Assembly (NCBI RefSeq): GCF_040605455.1
Contig: NZ_JBEXCV010000078.1
Location: forward strand, 1 to 39,760
Length of the DNA stretch: 39,760 nucleotides
Source of the DNA: Embleya sp040605455
GTDB taxonomy: Bacteria; Actinomycetota; Actinomycetes; Streptomycetales; Streptomycetaceae
Reading direction: 5' to 3'
Each line of letters opens with the position of its first letter. The first letter of the stretch is position 1. The translations under genes and the position numbers were made by a program. A model generated the notes under the pieces. The model searched no databases. It was not told where the DNA came from and worked only from the letters and a program-made list of their open reading frames with translations. This document shows positions 27,792 to 36,334 of the stretch, piece after piece.

Positions 27792-29858
27792 TTGGCACGC
27801 AAGATCGGTAGCCGATACGTCGCCCTGAAGGTGCTCGGGCGCGGCGCCAGCGGGACCGTCTGGCAGGGCGAGGGCCCCGAGGGACCCGTCGCGATCAAGC
27901 TGCTGCGCGAAGACCTCGCGTCCGACCAGGTGTTGGTCGCGCGCTTCGTCCAGGAGCGCACCGCGCTGACCAGCCTGGACCACCCGAACATCGTGGGCGT
28001 GCACGACCTGGTCGTCGACGGCACCGACCTCGCGCTGGTGATGGACCTGGTGATCGGTCCCGATCTGCGCGCCCGGCTGGAGCGCGAGCGGGTGCTCACC
28101 CCCCGGCTGGCCGCCGCGATCGTGGCCGACGTCGCGGACGGCCTGTCCGCCGCGCACGCCGAGGGCGTGATCCACCGCGACGTCAAACCCGAGAACATCC
28201 TGATCGACAACTCGGCCGGGGTCTCCCGGGCCCGACTCACCGACTTCGGCATCGCCCGCCTGGTCGACGCGCCGCGCCGCACCCGGGCCACCCGGATCAT
28301 CGGCACGCCCGACTACCTGGCCCCCGAGATCATCGAGGGCCTGCAGCCGACCGCCGCCGTGGACGTGTACGCGCTGGCCACCGTGCTGTACGAACTGCTC
28401 ACCGGATGGACCCCGTTCGGCGGCGGGCACCCCGGCGCGGTGCTGCGCCGGCACGTGACCGAACCGGTGCCGGGCATTCCCGGCCTGCCCGACCCGCTCG
28501 CCGCGGTGCTCGCGTCCTGCCTGTCCAAGGCACCCGCCGCCCGGCTGACCGCCCGCGAGTTCGGCGAACGGCTGCGCTCCGCACTGCCCGCGCTGATCGG
28601 CCTGCCCGCGTTCGACGTGCCCGACCCCAACGGGAACGTCGGCCGCCAGGACACCCCCGTGCCGCGCCCGGCCGGGGTGGTCCCCCTGGTCTCCGGCACC
28701 TCGGAGGCCGCCGACGGCAGCCGGGACACGCACACCAACCTGACCCGCCCGGTGTTCGACGGAGCCGCGCCGGTGCAGTCGCACCGGCGCGGCAAACCGG
28801 CCCGGCGCGAGGGCGGCGCGCGCCGCCGGCTGATCCCGGTGATCTGCGGCGTGCTCGCCGTCGCGGCGGTCGGCGCGGGCGCGGTGTGGTTCACCCGGGA
28901 CGAGGGCAGCCCGACCCGACCCGCCGGACAGACCTCCCGCACCCCGCAGCCGACCCCGCCCGGGGCCGCCGGCGGCCCTGCGGGACCGACCGCGGGGCGT
29001 ACCACCGGTGGCTACACGTGGGCCGCGTTCGCACCGCTGCCCGCCGCCCCGGTGCTGCTCCAGGGCGGCCCGGCGGTGACCCGTACCGACGCCGAGCACA
29101 GCTACGTGGTGCAACGTGACGGCGAGGGTGCCCTGTGGTACCTCGGCAGCGACGGATCCCGCTGGGGCGAGTGGCGCCGGCTGCCCACCTTCCGCACCGC
29201 GGACGATCCCGCCGTGGTCAGTGCCGCGCCCGGTCGGGTGGACGTGTTCGCAGTCGGTTCGGCCGACAAGCTGCTCTATCGGGCGACCCTGGCCGACGGT
29301 CGATTCGGCGAGTGGACCAGGACGGACGCCAAGACCAAGCTCAGCGGCGCGCCCGCGGCGGTCGCCACCGGCGATCGCATCGACATCGTCGCGCGTACCG
29401 GCACCGACGGCCTGGCCGCCGGATCGCTCACCGGCTCCGGCTGGAGCGGTTTCACCACGGTGCCCAGCGCGGGGCGGATCGAGGCCGCACCCGCGCTCAC
29501 CGCCGGCGCCCCCGGCGCGCTGGACGCGTTCGTGGTGCGCGCCGGCGACCACGCGGTGCTGCACATCCCCTTCGTCGACGGCGGTTGGCGCGAGCCCGAA
29601 CGGGTCGGCCTGACCGCCTCCGCGCGCCCGGCCGCCGCCTACAGTCAGGGCCGGGGCCTGGTCGTGCTCGCCCGCGACGGCAACGGCCGACTGCTCGGCG
29701 CGGTGCCCGGCGAAGGCGGCTGGCGGCCGGTCGACCCGAACACCGCCACCGCCGACGCCCCCGCCGCGGTGGCCGCCGGAGTCGACCGGGTGGACGTCTA
29801 CATCCGGACCGACAACGGTCGACTCCAGGCCTCCTCGTCGAGTCCCGACGCGGGCTGA
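27792..29858 (+). CDS. pkaB: Ser/Thr protein kinase (PkaB-like) with external beta-propeller-like domain
   Basis: A 688-residue transmembrane kinase. The cytoplasmic domain (about 9-265) has GRGASGTVW, K36, HRDVKPEN (D130) and DFG (D151-G153). A juxtamembrane linker leads to one helix at about 347-367. The outer part has a Pro/Gly/Thr linker (370-405) and then six repeats of 45-48 residues (about 410-688), each starting at a Trp or aromatic cluster (W410, W458GEW, F505GEW, W551, W599, W644) and followed by Pro-Ala-Val and a VDVF-like strand. That pattern resembles PLL-type lectin-like beta-propellers. S. coelicolor PkaB, as I recall, is about 417 residues and lacks this part. Start TTG 27792 has GGAG five bases upstream and gives MARKIGSRY as in homologues. 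Confidence 0.92.
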   Translation: MARKIGSRYVALKVLGRGASGTVWQGEGPEGPVAIKLLREDLASDQVLVARFVQERTALTSLDHPNIVGVHDLVVDGTDLALVMDLVIGPDLRARLERERVLTPRLAAAIVADVADGLSAAHAEGVIHRDVKPENILIDNSAGVSRARLTDFGIARLVDAPRRTRATRIIGTPDYLAPEIIEGLQPTAAVDVYALATVLYELLTGWTPFGGGHPGAVLRRHVTEPVPGIPGLPDPLAAVLASCLSKAPAARLTAREFGERLRSALPALIGLPAFDVPDPNGNVGRQDTPVPRPAGVVPLVSGTSEAADGSRDTHTNLTRPVFDGAAPVQSHRRGKPARREGGARRRLIPVICGVLAVAAVGAGAVWFTRDEGSPTRPAGQTSRTPQPTPPGAAGGPAGPTAGRTTGGYTWAAFAPLPAAPVLLQGGPAVTRTDAEHSYVVQRDGEGALWYLGSDGSRWGEWRRLPTFRTADDPAVVSAAPGRVDVFAVGSADKLLYRATLADGRFGEWTRTDAKTKLSGAPAAVATGDRIDIVARTGTDGLAAGSLTGSGWSGFTTVPSAGRIEAAPALTAGAPGALDAFVVRAGDHAVLHIPFVDGGWREPERVGLTASARPAAAYSQGRGLVVLARDGNGRLLGAVPGEGGWRPVDPNTATADAPAAVAAGVDRVDVYIRTDNGRLQASSSSPDAG

Positions 29859-29895
29859 GTCCGAGCCCGGCCCGCGATCCACTTAGGATGGTGGC

Positions 29896-31008
<1,113 letters not shown>

Positions 31009-31020
31009 CGGATCGACGGG

Positions 31021-31048
31021 CGACCCGCGCGTCGAGAAAAGCGGGTCG
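31021..31048 (+). terminator. First hairpin after prfB
   Basis: CGACCCGC (31021-31028) pairs with GCGGGTCG (31041-31048) around a 12-base loop, 12 bases after the prfB stop. Weaker than the following hairpin. Confidence 0.5.
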
Positions 31049-31064
31049 ATATCCCGGTTTGTGA

Positions 31065-31102
31065 CCATGAGGGCCTCCGCGTATTCGCGGGGGCCCTCGT
31101 GG
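31065..31102 (+). terminator. Second, strong hairpin after prfB
   Basis: A 17-bp stem with two G-U pairs (31065-31081 with 31086-31102) around a TATT loop. Likely the main prfB terminator. Confidence 0.82.
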
Positions 31103-31356
31103 TATGCCGCGTTGCGCTTTCGTGCCGATTTTCTCGGCGAATCGGAATTAACCCCGCAACCCTCTCCGAACGCCCTTGACGCGGCATCCACCCGGTTACC
31201 AGTCTGAACGGCGGCATTGCCGCGACGCATCCGATCGGGAGTCCGAGGCGCATCGACAGATGGCACGGACGCGCGTCGAGGTGATGCCCAACGGCGTTTG
31301 GGACCCCACCCGCGCCGGCGCGGACACGGGGATCTCATCCAACTGGGGGTTAATTG

Positions 31357-32385
31357 ATGACAACCAAAATGCGCGTCCGGACGGCTCGGATAGCCGCCGC
31401 CGCGCTGTTCGCGGCGGGTGCGTCCTTCGCGGTCGCGGGCGTCGCGAGCGCGACGGACGGCGGTCCGGACGACGGGTGCGAGCAGACGCACACGTGCCCG
31501 GGCGGCGAAACCGCGGGTTCGACCACGGGTAACACCTCCGGTGGCACCGTCGTGGGTGCCACCACGGGCGGCACCGTCGTCGGTGCGACCACGGGCAACA
31601 CCACGTCCGGTGCGACCACCGGCAACACGACGTCGGGTGCGACCACGGGCAACACGACGTCCGGTGCGACCACGGGTAACACCACGTCGGGTGCGACCAC
31701 GGGTAACACCACGTCGGGTGCGACCACCGGCAACACCACGTCGGGTGCGACCACGGGTAACACCACGTCGGGTGCGACGACCGGTAACACGACGTCGGGT
31801 GCGACGACCGGTAACACGACGTCGGGTGCGACGACCGGTAACACGACGTCGGGTGCGACGACCGGTAACACCACGTCGGGTGCGACGACCGGTGAAACGA
31901 CGTCGGGTGCGACCACGGGTAACACCACGTCGGGCTCGACCACCGGGAACAGCTCCTCGGGCAGCTCCGGCGCGACCACCTCCGGTGGTGGCACCACGAG
32001 CGGTGGCAACACCACCAAGGGCGGTTCCTCGGGCGGTTCCGGCAGCACCTCGAAGGGCAGCTCGGGCGGCGGCAGCACCGGTGGCGGCAACACGTGTGAC
32101 GCCACGCACGCCTCCGGCGGGCTCGACCTGAACTGCGGTGGCGACGGCAACACCCGCACCACCAGCGGCAACGGCGACCAGCAGAACGCGCCCGTTCGCG
32201 ACTTCGGTGGCGGCGACACCGCTCCGGCCGCGCAGCAGACCGCGAACAAGGAACTGGCCTCGACCGGTTCCGGCGCCAACATGGCGTTCCTGATCGTCGG
32301 CGGTGCCGCGATGGCGGCCGGTGGCTTCACCTTCACCGTGCTGCCGGCGCGGTTCAAGCGCCGTCAGCAGGCCTCCGCGGCCTGA
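31357..32385 (+). CDS. Secreted Thr/Gly-rich repeat protein with LASTG sortase signal
   Basis: A 342-residue surface protein. A Sec signal peptide (about 1-32, ending VAGVASA) is followed by a short head with Cys41 and Cys47 (GCEQTHTCPGG). Next comes a long array of the nine-residue unit GATTGNTTS, 13 clear copies plus degenerate ones at both ends, and then a Gly/Ser-rich stretch. A second cysteine pair (NTCDATHASGGLDLNC) precedes the sorting signal: LASTG at 300-304, a hydrophobic segment and the basic tail ARFKRRQQASAA. LAxTG is the motif used by class E sortases in actinomycetes, so the protein is probably bound to peptidoglycan with an extended, possibly glycosylated, Thr-rich stalk. ATG 31357 has GGGGGT seven bases upstream. 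Function unknown; no sortase gene lies in the window. Confidence 0.88.
   Translation: MTTKMRVRTARIAAAALFAAGASFAVAGVASATDGGPDDGCEQTHTCPGGETAGSTTGNTSGGTVVGATTGGTVVGATTGNTTSGATTGNTTSGATTGNTTSGATTGNTTSGATTGNTTSGATTGNTTSGATTGNTTSGATTGNTTSGATTGNTTSGATTGNTTSGATTGNTTSGATTGETTSGATTGNTTSGSTTGNSSSGSSGATTSGGGTTSGGNTTKGGSSGGSGSTSKGSSGGGSTGGGNTCDATHASGGLDLNCGGDGNTRTTSGNGDQQNAPVRDFGGGDTAPAAQQTANKELASTGSGANMAFLIVGGAAMAAGGFTFTVLPARFKRRQQASAA
31528..31959 (+). repeat. 27-bp tandem repeat, 16 units, in the surface-protein gene
   Basis: In-frame direct repeats of 27 bases. Units 31582-31932 (13 copies) encode GATTGNTTS, with one N-to-E change in the copy at 31879. Two degenerate units precede (31528-31581) and one follows (31933-31959). 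Copies differ mainly at third codon positions (ACC/ACG, GGT/GGC). Neighbouring copies are more alike, for example those at 31771-31851, suggesting recent local duplication. Confidence 0.97.
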
Positions 32386-32396
32386 GTCGAAGACTT

Positions 32397-32424
32397 GTGC
32401 CCCGGCGCGGCGGTTCCGGGGCAC
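32397..32424 (+). terminator. Hairpin just after the repeat-protein gene
   Basis: GTGCCCCGG (32397-32405) pairs with CCGGGGCAC (32416-32424) around a ten-base loop, 12 bases after the stop. Confidence 0.65.
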
Positions 32425-32528
32425 TGAATCCGCCGTCCCGGCGTTCCGAGCCGGGCGCACCGCGTCATCGCGACTGCGTCTGAGTAACGGTCGGCTCGGG
32501 ACTACGGACGGTGGGCGGCACCGCAGTG

Positions 32529-32554
32529 CGACGCCGGGCTTCGGCCCGGCGTCG
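32529..32554. terminator. Perfect 11-bp hairpin with TTCG loop
   Basis: CGACGCCGGGC (32529-32539) pairs with GCCCGGCGTCG (32544-32554) around TTCG closed by C-G. It lies away from any recognised stop codon, 144 bases after the repeat-protein gene, so its gene is unclear. Confidence 0.65.
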
Positions 32555-32649
32555 ACGACGGGGCGCCCGCTCGGATCGGTCCGCGTCGGACAGCTGCCGA
32601 CAACGCCCGATCCGGGTTCCGGAAGCTGCGGAGCGCCGCTGTACAGCGC

Positions 32650-32679
32650 GAAGGCCCTGGGGGCACCCAGGGCCTTCGT
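32650..32679. terminator. Strong 13-bp hairpin, probably for the minus-strand zinc-ribbon gene
   Basis: CGAAGGCCCTGGG (32650-32662) pairs with CCCAGGGCCTTCG (32667-32679) around GGCA. It lies 94 bases beyond the stop of the minus-strand gene at 32773 and can act in both directions. Confidence 0.75.
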
Positions 32680-32772
32680 GTTGTCTCGACTTCGTATCGT
32701 TCCGAAGGGGTCACGCGCGGGTCGATCACCCGCGCCGTACCCGATTCACCCGGCGGCTCGGCTGCGGCCGGC

Positions 32773-32955
32773 TCAGCCGCCCACGTGGGCCAGCAGCAGC
32801 GCACATACCAGGACCAGCAGTGCGATCGCCGCGAGCATCGCGGGATTGAGTCCACCGGAGTGCTGGAGCCGTTCACGGCTGGCCCGGCACGTCGGGCAGC
32901 GACCCTCCGCGACCAGGCCGGCACAGTTCGCGCACACCAGGCGGTCCAAGGTCAT
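32773..32955 (-). CDS. Small zinc-ribbon membrane protein
   Basis: A 60-residue protein with two CxxC pairs, C8-A-N-C11 and C20-P-T-C23, forming a compact zinc ribbon, and a C-terminal hydrophobic helix at about residues 39-57 (AMLAAIALLVLVCALLLAHV). It looks like a membrane-anchored zinc finger facing the cytoplasm. The ATG at 32955 has a strong ribosome site, GGAGGAG, five bases upstream on the minus strand, which supports a real gene despite its size. It is divergent from ftsE. Function unknown. Confidence 0.78.
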   Translation of the reverse strand: MTLDRLVCANCAGLVAEGRCPTCRASRERLQHSGGLNPAMLAAIALLVLVCALLLAHVGG

Positions 32956-33191
32956 CTCGACTCCTCCGCCTCGATTGCTCCGCTATCACGCATCGACACC
33001 CATAACGCTCACGACGCGGTGGGAAGTTCCCGTCCCCTTCCACTGTGCCGCTTACACTCACGGAATGGCCATGCCCGACGACCACTCTGTTCGAGCCTGG
33101 GCGCCCGGCTCCGGGCAGTGTGGTCCCTTGGCCCCCTCTGTGCCCCCAGCCGTATGCCCTGCCCCCTACACTGGCGCACCGTGATGCAACC

Positions 33192-33881
33192 GTGATCCGA
33201 TTCGACAACGTCAGCAAGACCTACCCGAAGCAGCCGCGCCCCGCGTTGCACGACGTCTCCCTCGAAGTGGAGAAGGGTGAGTTCGTCTTCCTCGTCGGGT
33301 CCTCGGGCTCGGGTAAGTCCACCTTCCTGCGGCTCGTCCTCAAAGAGGAGCGACCGTCGGTGGGCAACATCTTCGTGGCCGGCAAGGACCTCGGCCGGTT
33401 GTCCAACTGGAAGGTGCCCGCTCTGCGCCGCCAAGTGGGCACCGTCTTCCAGGACTTCCGCCTGCTCCCCAACAAGACGGTGTATCAGAACGTCGCGTTC
33501 GCGCTCGAGGTGATCGGCAAGCCCCGAGGCACGATCCGCAAGGTGGTACCGGAGGTTCTGGACCTGGTGGGCCTGGGCGGCAAGGAAGACCGGATGCCCG
33601 GCGAGTTGTCCGGTGGTGAACAGCAGCGCGTGGCGATCGCCCGTGCCTTCGTGAACCGGCCGATGATCCTCATCGCCGACGAGCCCACCGGCAACCTCGA
33701 CCCGCAGAACAGCGTCGGCATCATGAAGCTGCTCGACCGGATCAACCGGACGGGCACCACGATTTTGATGGCCACGCACGACCAGGCGATCGTGGACCAG
33801 ATGCGCAAGCGCGTCATCGAGCTGGAGCAGGGCCGTCTGGTCCGCGACCAGTCTCGCGGCGTGTACGGCTACCAGCACTGA
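33192..33881 (+). CDS. ftsE: Cell division ATP-binding protein FtsE
   Basis: ATPase of the FtsEX complex, which couples septation to peptidoglycan hydrolase activation. The 229 residues match the family. Walker A is GSSGSGKST (K42), the Q-loop is VFQDFRLLP, the signature is LSGGEQQRVAIARA, Walker B is MILIADEPTGNLD and the switch histidine is in MATHDQ. GTG 33192 gives the conserved start VIRFDNVSKTYP; the ribosome site is weak and the longer frame from 33045 is spurious. Two TACACT hexamers (33053 and 33167) could be -10 boxes but have no good -35 partners. ftsX follows after 56 bases. Confidence 0.97.
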   Translation: MIRFDNVSKTYPKQPRPALHDVSLEVEKGEFVFLVGSSGSGKSTFLRLVLKEERPSVGNIFVAGKDLGRLSNWKVPALRRQVGTVFQDFRLLPNKTVYQNVAFALEVIGKPRGTIRKVVPEVLDLVGLGGKEDRMPGELSGGEQQRVAIARAFVNRPMILIADEPTGNLDPQNSVGIMKLLDRINRTGTTILMATHDQAIVDQMRKRVIELEQGRLVRDQSRGVYGYQH

Positions 33882-33937
33882 TCCACCGGACCACCACGGC
33901 GCGGCAGTCCGGCCGCGCCCCTAGCGACTAGGACATC

Positions 33938-34843
33938 ATGCGCGCCCAGTTCGTCCTCTCGGAGATCGGAGTCGGTCTCCGCCGGAACCTGACCATGACG
34001 ATCGCGGTGATCGTCAGTGTCGCGCTGTCCCTCACGCTGGCCGGAGCGGGTGCGCTGCTGCGGGTTCAGGTGAACGAGATGAAGGACTTCTGGTACGACC
34101 GGGTCGAGGTCTCGATCTTCCTGTGTGGCAAGAGCGACAAGGACGCCGGCTGCGCGGGCGGCGAGGTATCCAACGAGCAGCGCGAGGCGATCAAGGCCGA
34201 GCTCAGCCGGATGCCGCTCGTGGAGAAGACCTACCAGGAGAGCAAGCAGCAAGCTTTCCAGCACTTCAAGGAGCAGAACAAGGAGTCCCCGCTCTCCGGC
34301 AGCGTGACCGCCGACCAGTTGCCGGAATCCTTCCGGGTCAAGCTCAAGGACCCGACCAAGTACTCGGTGGTGGCGAGCGCGTTCGTCGGCAGGCCGGGCG
34401 TGCAGTCCGTGCAGGATCAGCGCAAGATCCTGGAGCCGTTCTTCAAGCTGTTGAAGAACGCGCAGTATGCGGCCTACGGCGTGATGGGCTTCATGCTCCT
34501 GGTGGCGATCCTGCTGATCGTCAACACGGCCCGGGTGTCCGCGTTCAGCCGTAGGCGGGAAACCGGCATCATGCGGCTCGTCGGCGCGTCGAATCTCTAC
34601 ATCCAGCTGCCGTTCATCATGGAGTCCGCCATCGCCGGGTTGTTGGGCGGCGTGCTGGCCTCCGGCCTGTTGAGTACCGGATTCTTCTTCGGCGTCAAGA
34701 AGGGTCTCGGTCAGCAGTTCAACGCATTCGAGTTGATCGGTTGGGGGCCGGTGCTCACGACCCTGCCGCTCCTGGTCCTCTTCGGGGTGCTGATGTCGGC
34801 GATCGCGTCGTTCTTCACGCTCCTCAAGTACCTCAAGATCTGA
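33938..34843 (+). CDS. ftsX: Cell division protein FtsX
   Basis: Membrane partner of FtsE, 301 residues. Helix 1 is at about 17-42, followed by an extracytoplasmic domain (43-175) and helices at about 177-198, 226-252 and 269-293, the usual four-helix FtsX plan. The external domain has two cysteines, C63 and C72 (FLCGKSDKDAGCAGG), close enough for a disulfide. The cytoplasmic loop ARVSAFSRRRETGIMRLVGAS is the conserved FtsE contact. ATG 33938 has AGGA six bases upstream. In other bacteria the external domain recruits a coiled-coil hydrolase activator or hydrolase, and the next gene here encodes a coiled-coil M23 peptidase. Confidence 0.97.
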   Translation: MRAQFVLSEIGVGLRRNLTMTIAVIVSVALSLTLAGAGALLRVQVNEMKDFWYDRVEVSIFLCGKSDKDAGCAGGEVSNEQREAIKAELSRMPLVEKTYQESKQQAFQHFKEQNKESPLSGSVTADQLPESFRVKLKDPTKYSVVASAFVGRPGVQSVQDQRKILEPFFKLLKNAQYAAYGVMGFMLLVAILLIVNTARVSAFSRRRETGIMRLVGASNLYIQLPFIMESAIAGLLGGVLASGLLSTGFFFGVKKGLGQQFNAFELIGWGPVLTTLPLLVLFGVLMSAIASFFTLLKYLKI

Positions 34844-34869
34844 CCCGGGGATCCCTTCCGGATCCCACC

Positions 34870-34907
34870 CGAAGGCCCTGTCCCGCCACGGCGGAACAGG
34901 GCCTTCG
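34870..34907 (+). terminator. Hairpin terminator after ftsX
   Basis: Stem 34870-34886 with 34891-34907, 16 of 17 bases paired (one C-A mismatch), four-base loop. It lies 27 bases after the ftsX stop and separates ftsEX from the peptidase gene, which therefore probably has its own promoter. Confidence 0.8.
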
Positions 34908-34990
34908 AACGTATGCATGCGTCCGGATGGGTTCGTATTACTTCCATACCGGTGTGGGTCATGGCAATGTCCGGCAATTCATCGTTTCTT

Positions 34991-36241
34991 ATGATCATGC
35001 GCAGAATTCAAACCAGGCGACTCGGTTTCTCGGCGCTCGTGGTAATCACGGCCGCGGTCGGCCTCGTGCCCGCGTACGCCGACGGCGGTGACGCGCGTGC
35101 CCGCAAGCAACGCGCCGATGCGTCGGCCAAGGACATGCGGGCCGACCTGGACGCGTCGGCGGCCCGTTTGGCGGCCGCGGAGAGGGCGTACACCGAGGCC
35201 GAGGCGGCCGGGCCGGGTGCCCGGGCCGCTCTGGACGCGGCCCGGGCGCGGGTGGCCCAGGCGCAGGCCCGGACGGCCGACCTGAGTCACGGCGCGGAGC
35301 TGGCCGACGCCGCGGTGGGCACCGCGGAGACCGAGCTGCGCGACGTGGTGGCCGCGACCCAGGCGGTTCGCGACGACATGACCCGGCTGGTGGGCCAGGC
35401 GTACCGCCACGGCGGCATGGCGCAGTTGTCGATCATCCTGCGCGCGCAGACCCCGGCGGAGCTGCTGAGCAGCCTCCAGGGCTATCGGCAGATGCTCCAG
35501 GCGGACCGCGAGACGATCGAGCGGCTGGAGCGCACTCGCGACGCGATCGACGTCCGGCGGGCCGAGCTGGAGCGGCGTCGTGAGGAGGCCCGGGCCCGGC
35601 ACGCGGAGGCCGGGCGGCATCTGGCCGAGGTGGTCGCGCTGGAGAAGGCCGCGGCCGACGCGGCGGCGAAGGTGGCCGCGTTGGCGGCGCAGCGCGAGGC
35701 CGCGCTGCGCACCGCGCGCGAGGAGAAGGCGGCCGACCAGCAGCGCTACGCGGCGATCCGGATCGAGCAGAAGCGGCTGAGCGAGTTGGTGAACCGGCGC
35801 AACGCGCCGGTCGGCTCCGCCGGTCGACCGGCGTCCTCGACGCAAGGCGGCGCGCTGTCCTACCCGGTGCGCGCGTCGGTCAGTTCGGGCTTCGGGATGC
35901 GCTACCACCCGGTCCTGGAGTACACGAAGCTGCACACGGGCACCGACTTCGCGGTCCCCGAAGGCACCTCGGTGGTCGCCGCCCGTGAGGGTACGGTCGT
36001 GCAGACCGGCTACAACGCGGCGTACGGCTACCGCGTGGTGCTCTCGCACGGGCGCGTCGGCGGAGTCGCGCTGACCACGACGTACAACCACCTGTCCCGG
36101 ATCACCGTGCGCGAGGGCCAGCGGGTCTCCCGCGGCGGCCCGATCGGCCGATCGGGCAACACCGGCTGGTCCACCGGCGCACACCTGCATTTCGAGGTGC
36201 TCGTGGACGGCGACTTCGTCGACCCGGCGCTGTGGTTGTGA
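34991..36241 (+). CDS. Secreted coiled-coil M23 (LytM) metallopeptidase
   Basis: A predicted peptidoglycan endopeptidase of about 416 residues. An N-terminal signal peptide (RRIQTRRLGFSALVV ... VPAYA) is followed by a long Ala/Arg/Glu-rich coiled coil (about 35-270) and a C-terminal M23 domain (about 285-416). The zinc-binding set is intact: H315 and D319 in HTGTDFAVP, and H398-x-H400 in GAHLHFEV. The layout matches EnvC-like FtsEX partners, but those LytM domains are degenerate, whereas this one should be active. The start is uncertain: ATG 34991 and ATG 34997 fit the signal peptide but lack ribosome sites; ATG 34961 or 34913 would lengthen it. It lies next to ftsEX, suggesting a septal role. 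Confidence 0.88.
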   Translation: MIMRRIQTRRLGFSALVVITAAVGLVPAYADGGDARARKQRADASAKDMRADLDASAARLAAAERAYTEAEAAGPGARAALDAARARVAQAQARTADLSHGAELADAAVGTAETELRDVVAATQAVRDDMTRLVGQAYRHGGMAQLSIILRAQTPAELLSSLQGYRQMLQADRETIERLERTRDAIDVRRAELERRREEARARHAEAGRHLAEVVALEKAAADAAAKVAALAAQREAALRTAREEKAADQQRYAAIRIEQKRLSELVNRRNAPVGSAGRPASSTQGGALSYPVRASVSSGFGMRYHPVLEYTKLHTGTDFAVPEGTSVVAAREGTVVQTGYNAAYGYRVVLSHGRVGGVALTTTYNHLSRITVREGQRVSRGGPIGRSGNTGWSTGAHLHFEVLVDGDFVDPALWL

Positions 36242-36334
36242 GACCGGGCCCGCGGCGGCGACGGTTTCGGCGCGCGAAGACCACCCACCCGGGCGGGTAA
36301 TGGGCTTGCGGCCATGCGCGAGAATGCAGGGATC

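Larger units (their letters stand above)
31009..31356. other. 348-base gap after prfB: two hairpins and a presumed promoter
   Basis: No gene is seen. The first part holds the hairpins 31021-31048 and 31065-31102. A TTGACG at 31176-31181 could be a -35 box for the repeat-protein gene, but the best -10 candidates (TTACCA, CAGTCT) are poorly placed. The section 31120-31160 is less GC-rich than its surroundings. Confidence 0.45.
32386..32772. other. 387-base gap with three hairpins and no recognisable gene
   Basis: Between the repeat protein and the convergent 60-residue gene lie hairpins at 32397-32424, 32529-32554 and 32650-32679. The open frames crossing it have no ribosome site or recognisable product. 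The presence of a TTCG-capped hairpin in the middle leaves room for a small non-coding RNA at about 32425-32554, which I cannot demonstrate. Confidence 0.5.

Noticed and set aside
31528..31959. Regular direct repeats as a possible CRISPR array
   Set aside because: Units are contiguous 27-mers without spacers and stay in frame in a coding gene.
31350..32357. Minus-strand frame of 335 codons with PVVAPDVVL repeats
   Set aside because: Complement of the tandem repeat; the plus-strand frame has the signal peptide, ribosome site and sortase signal.
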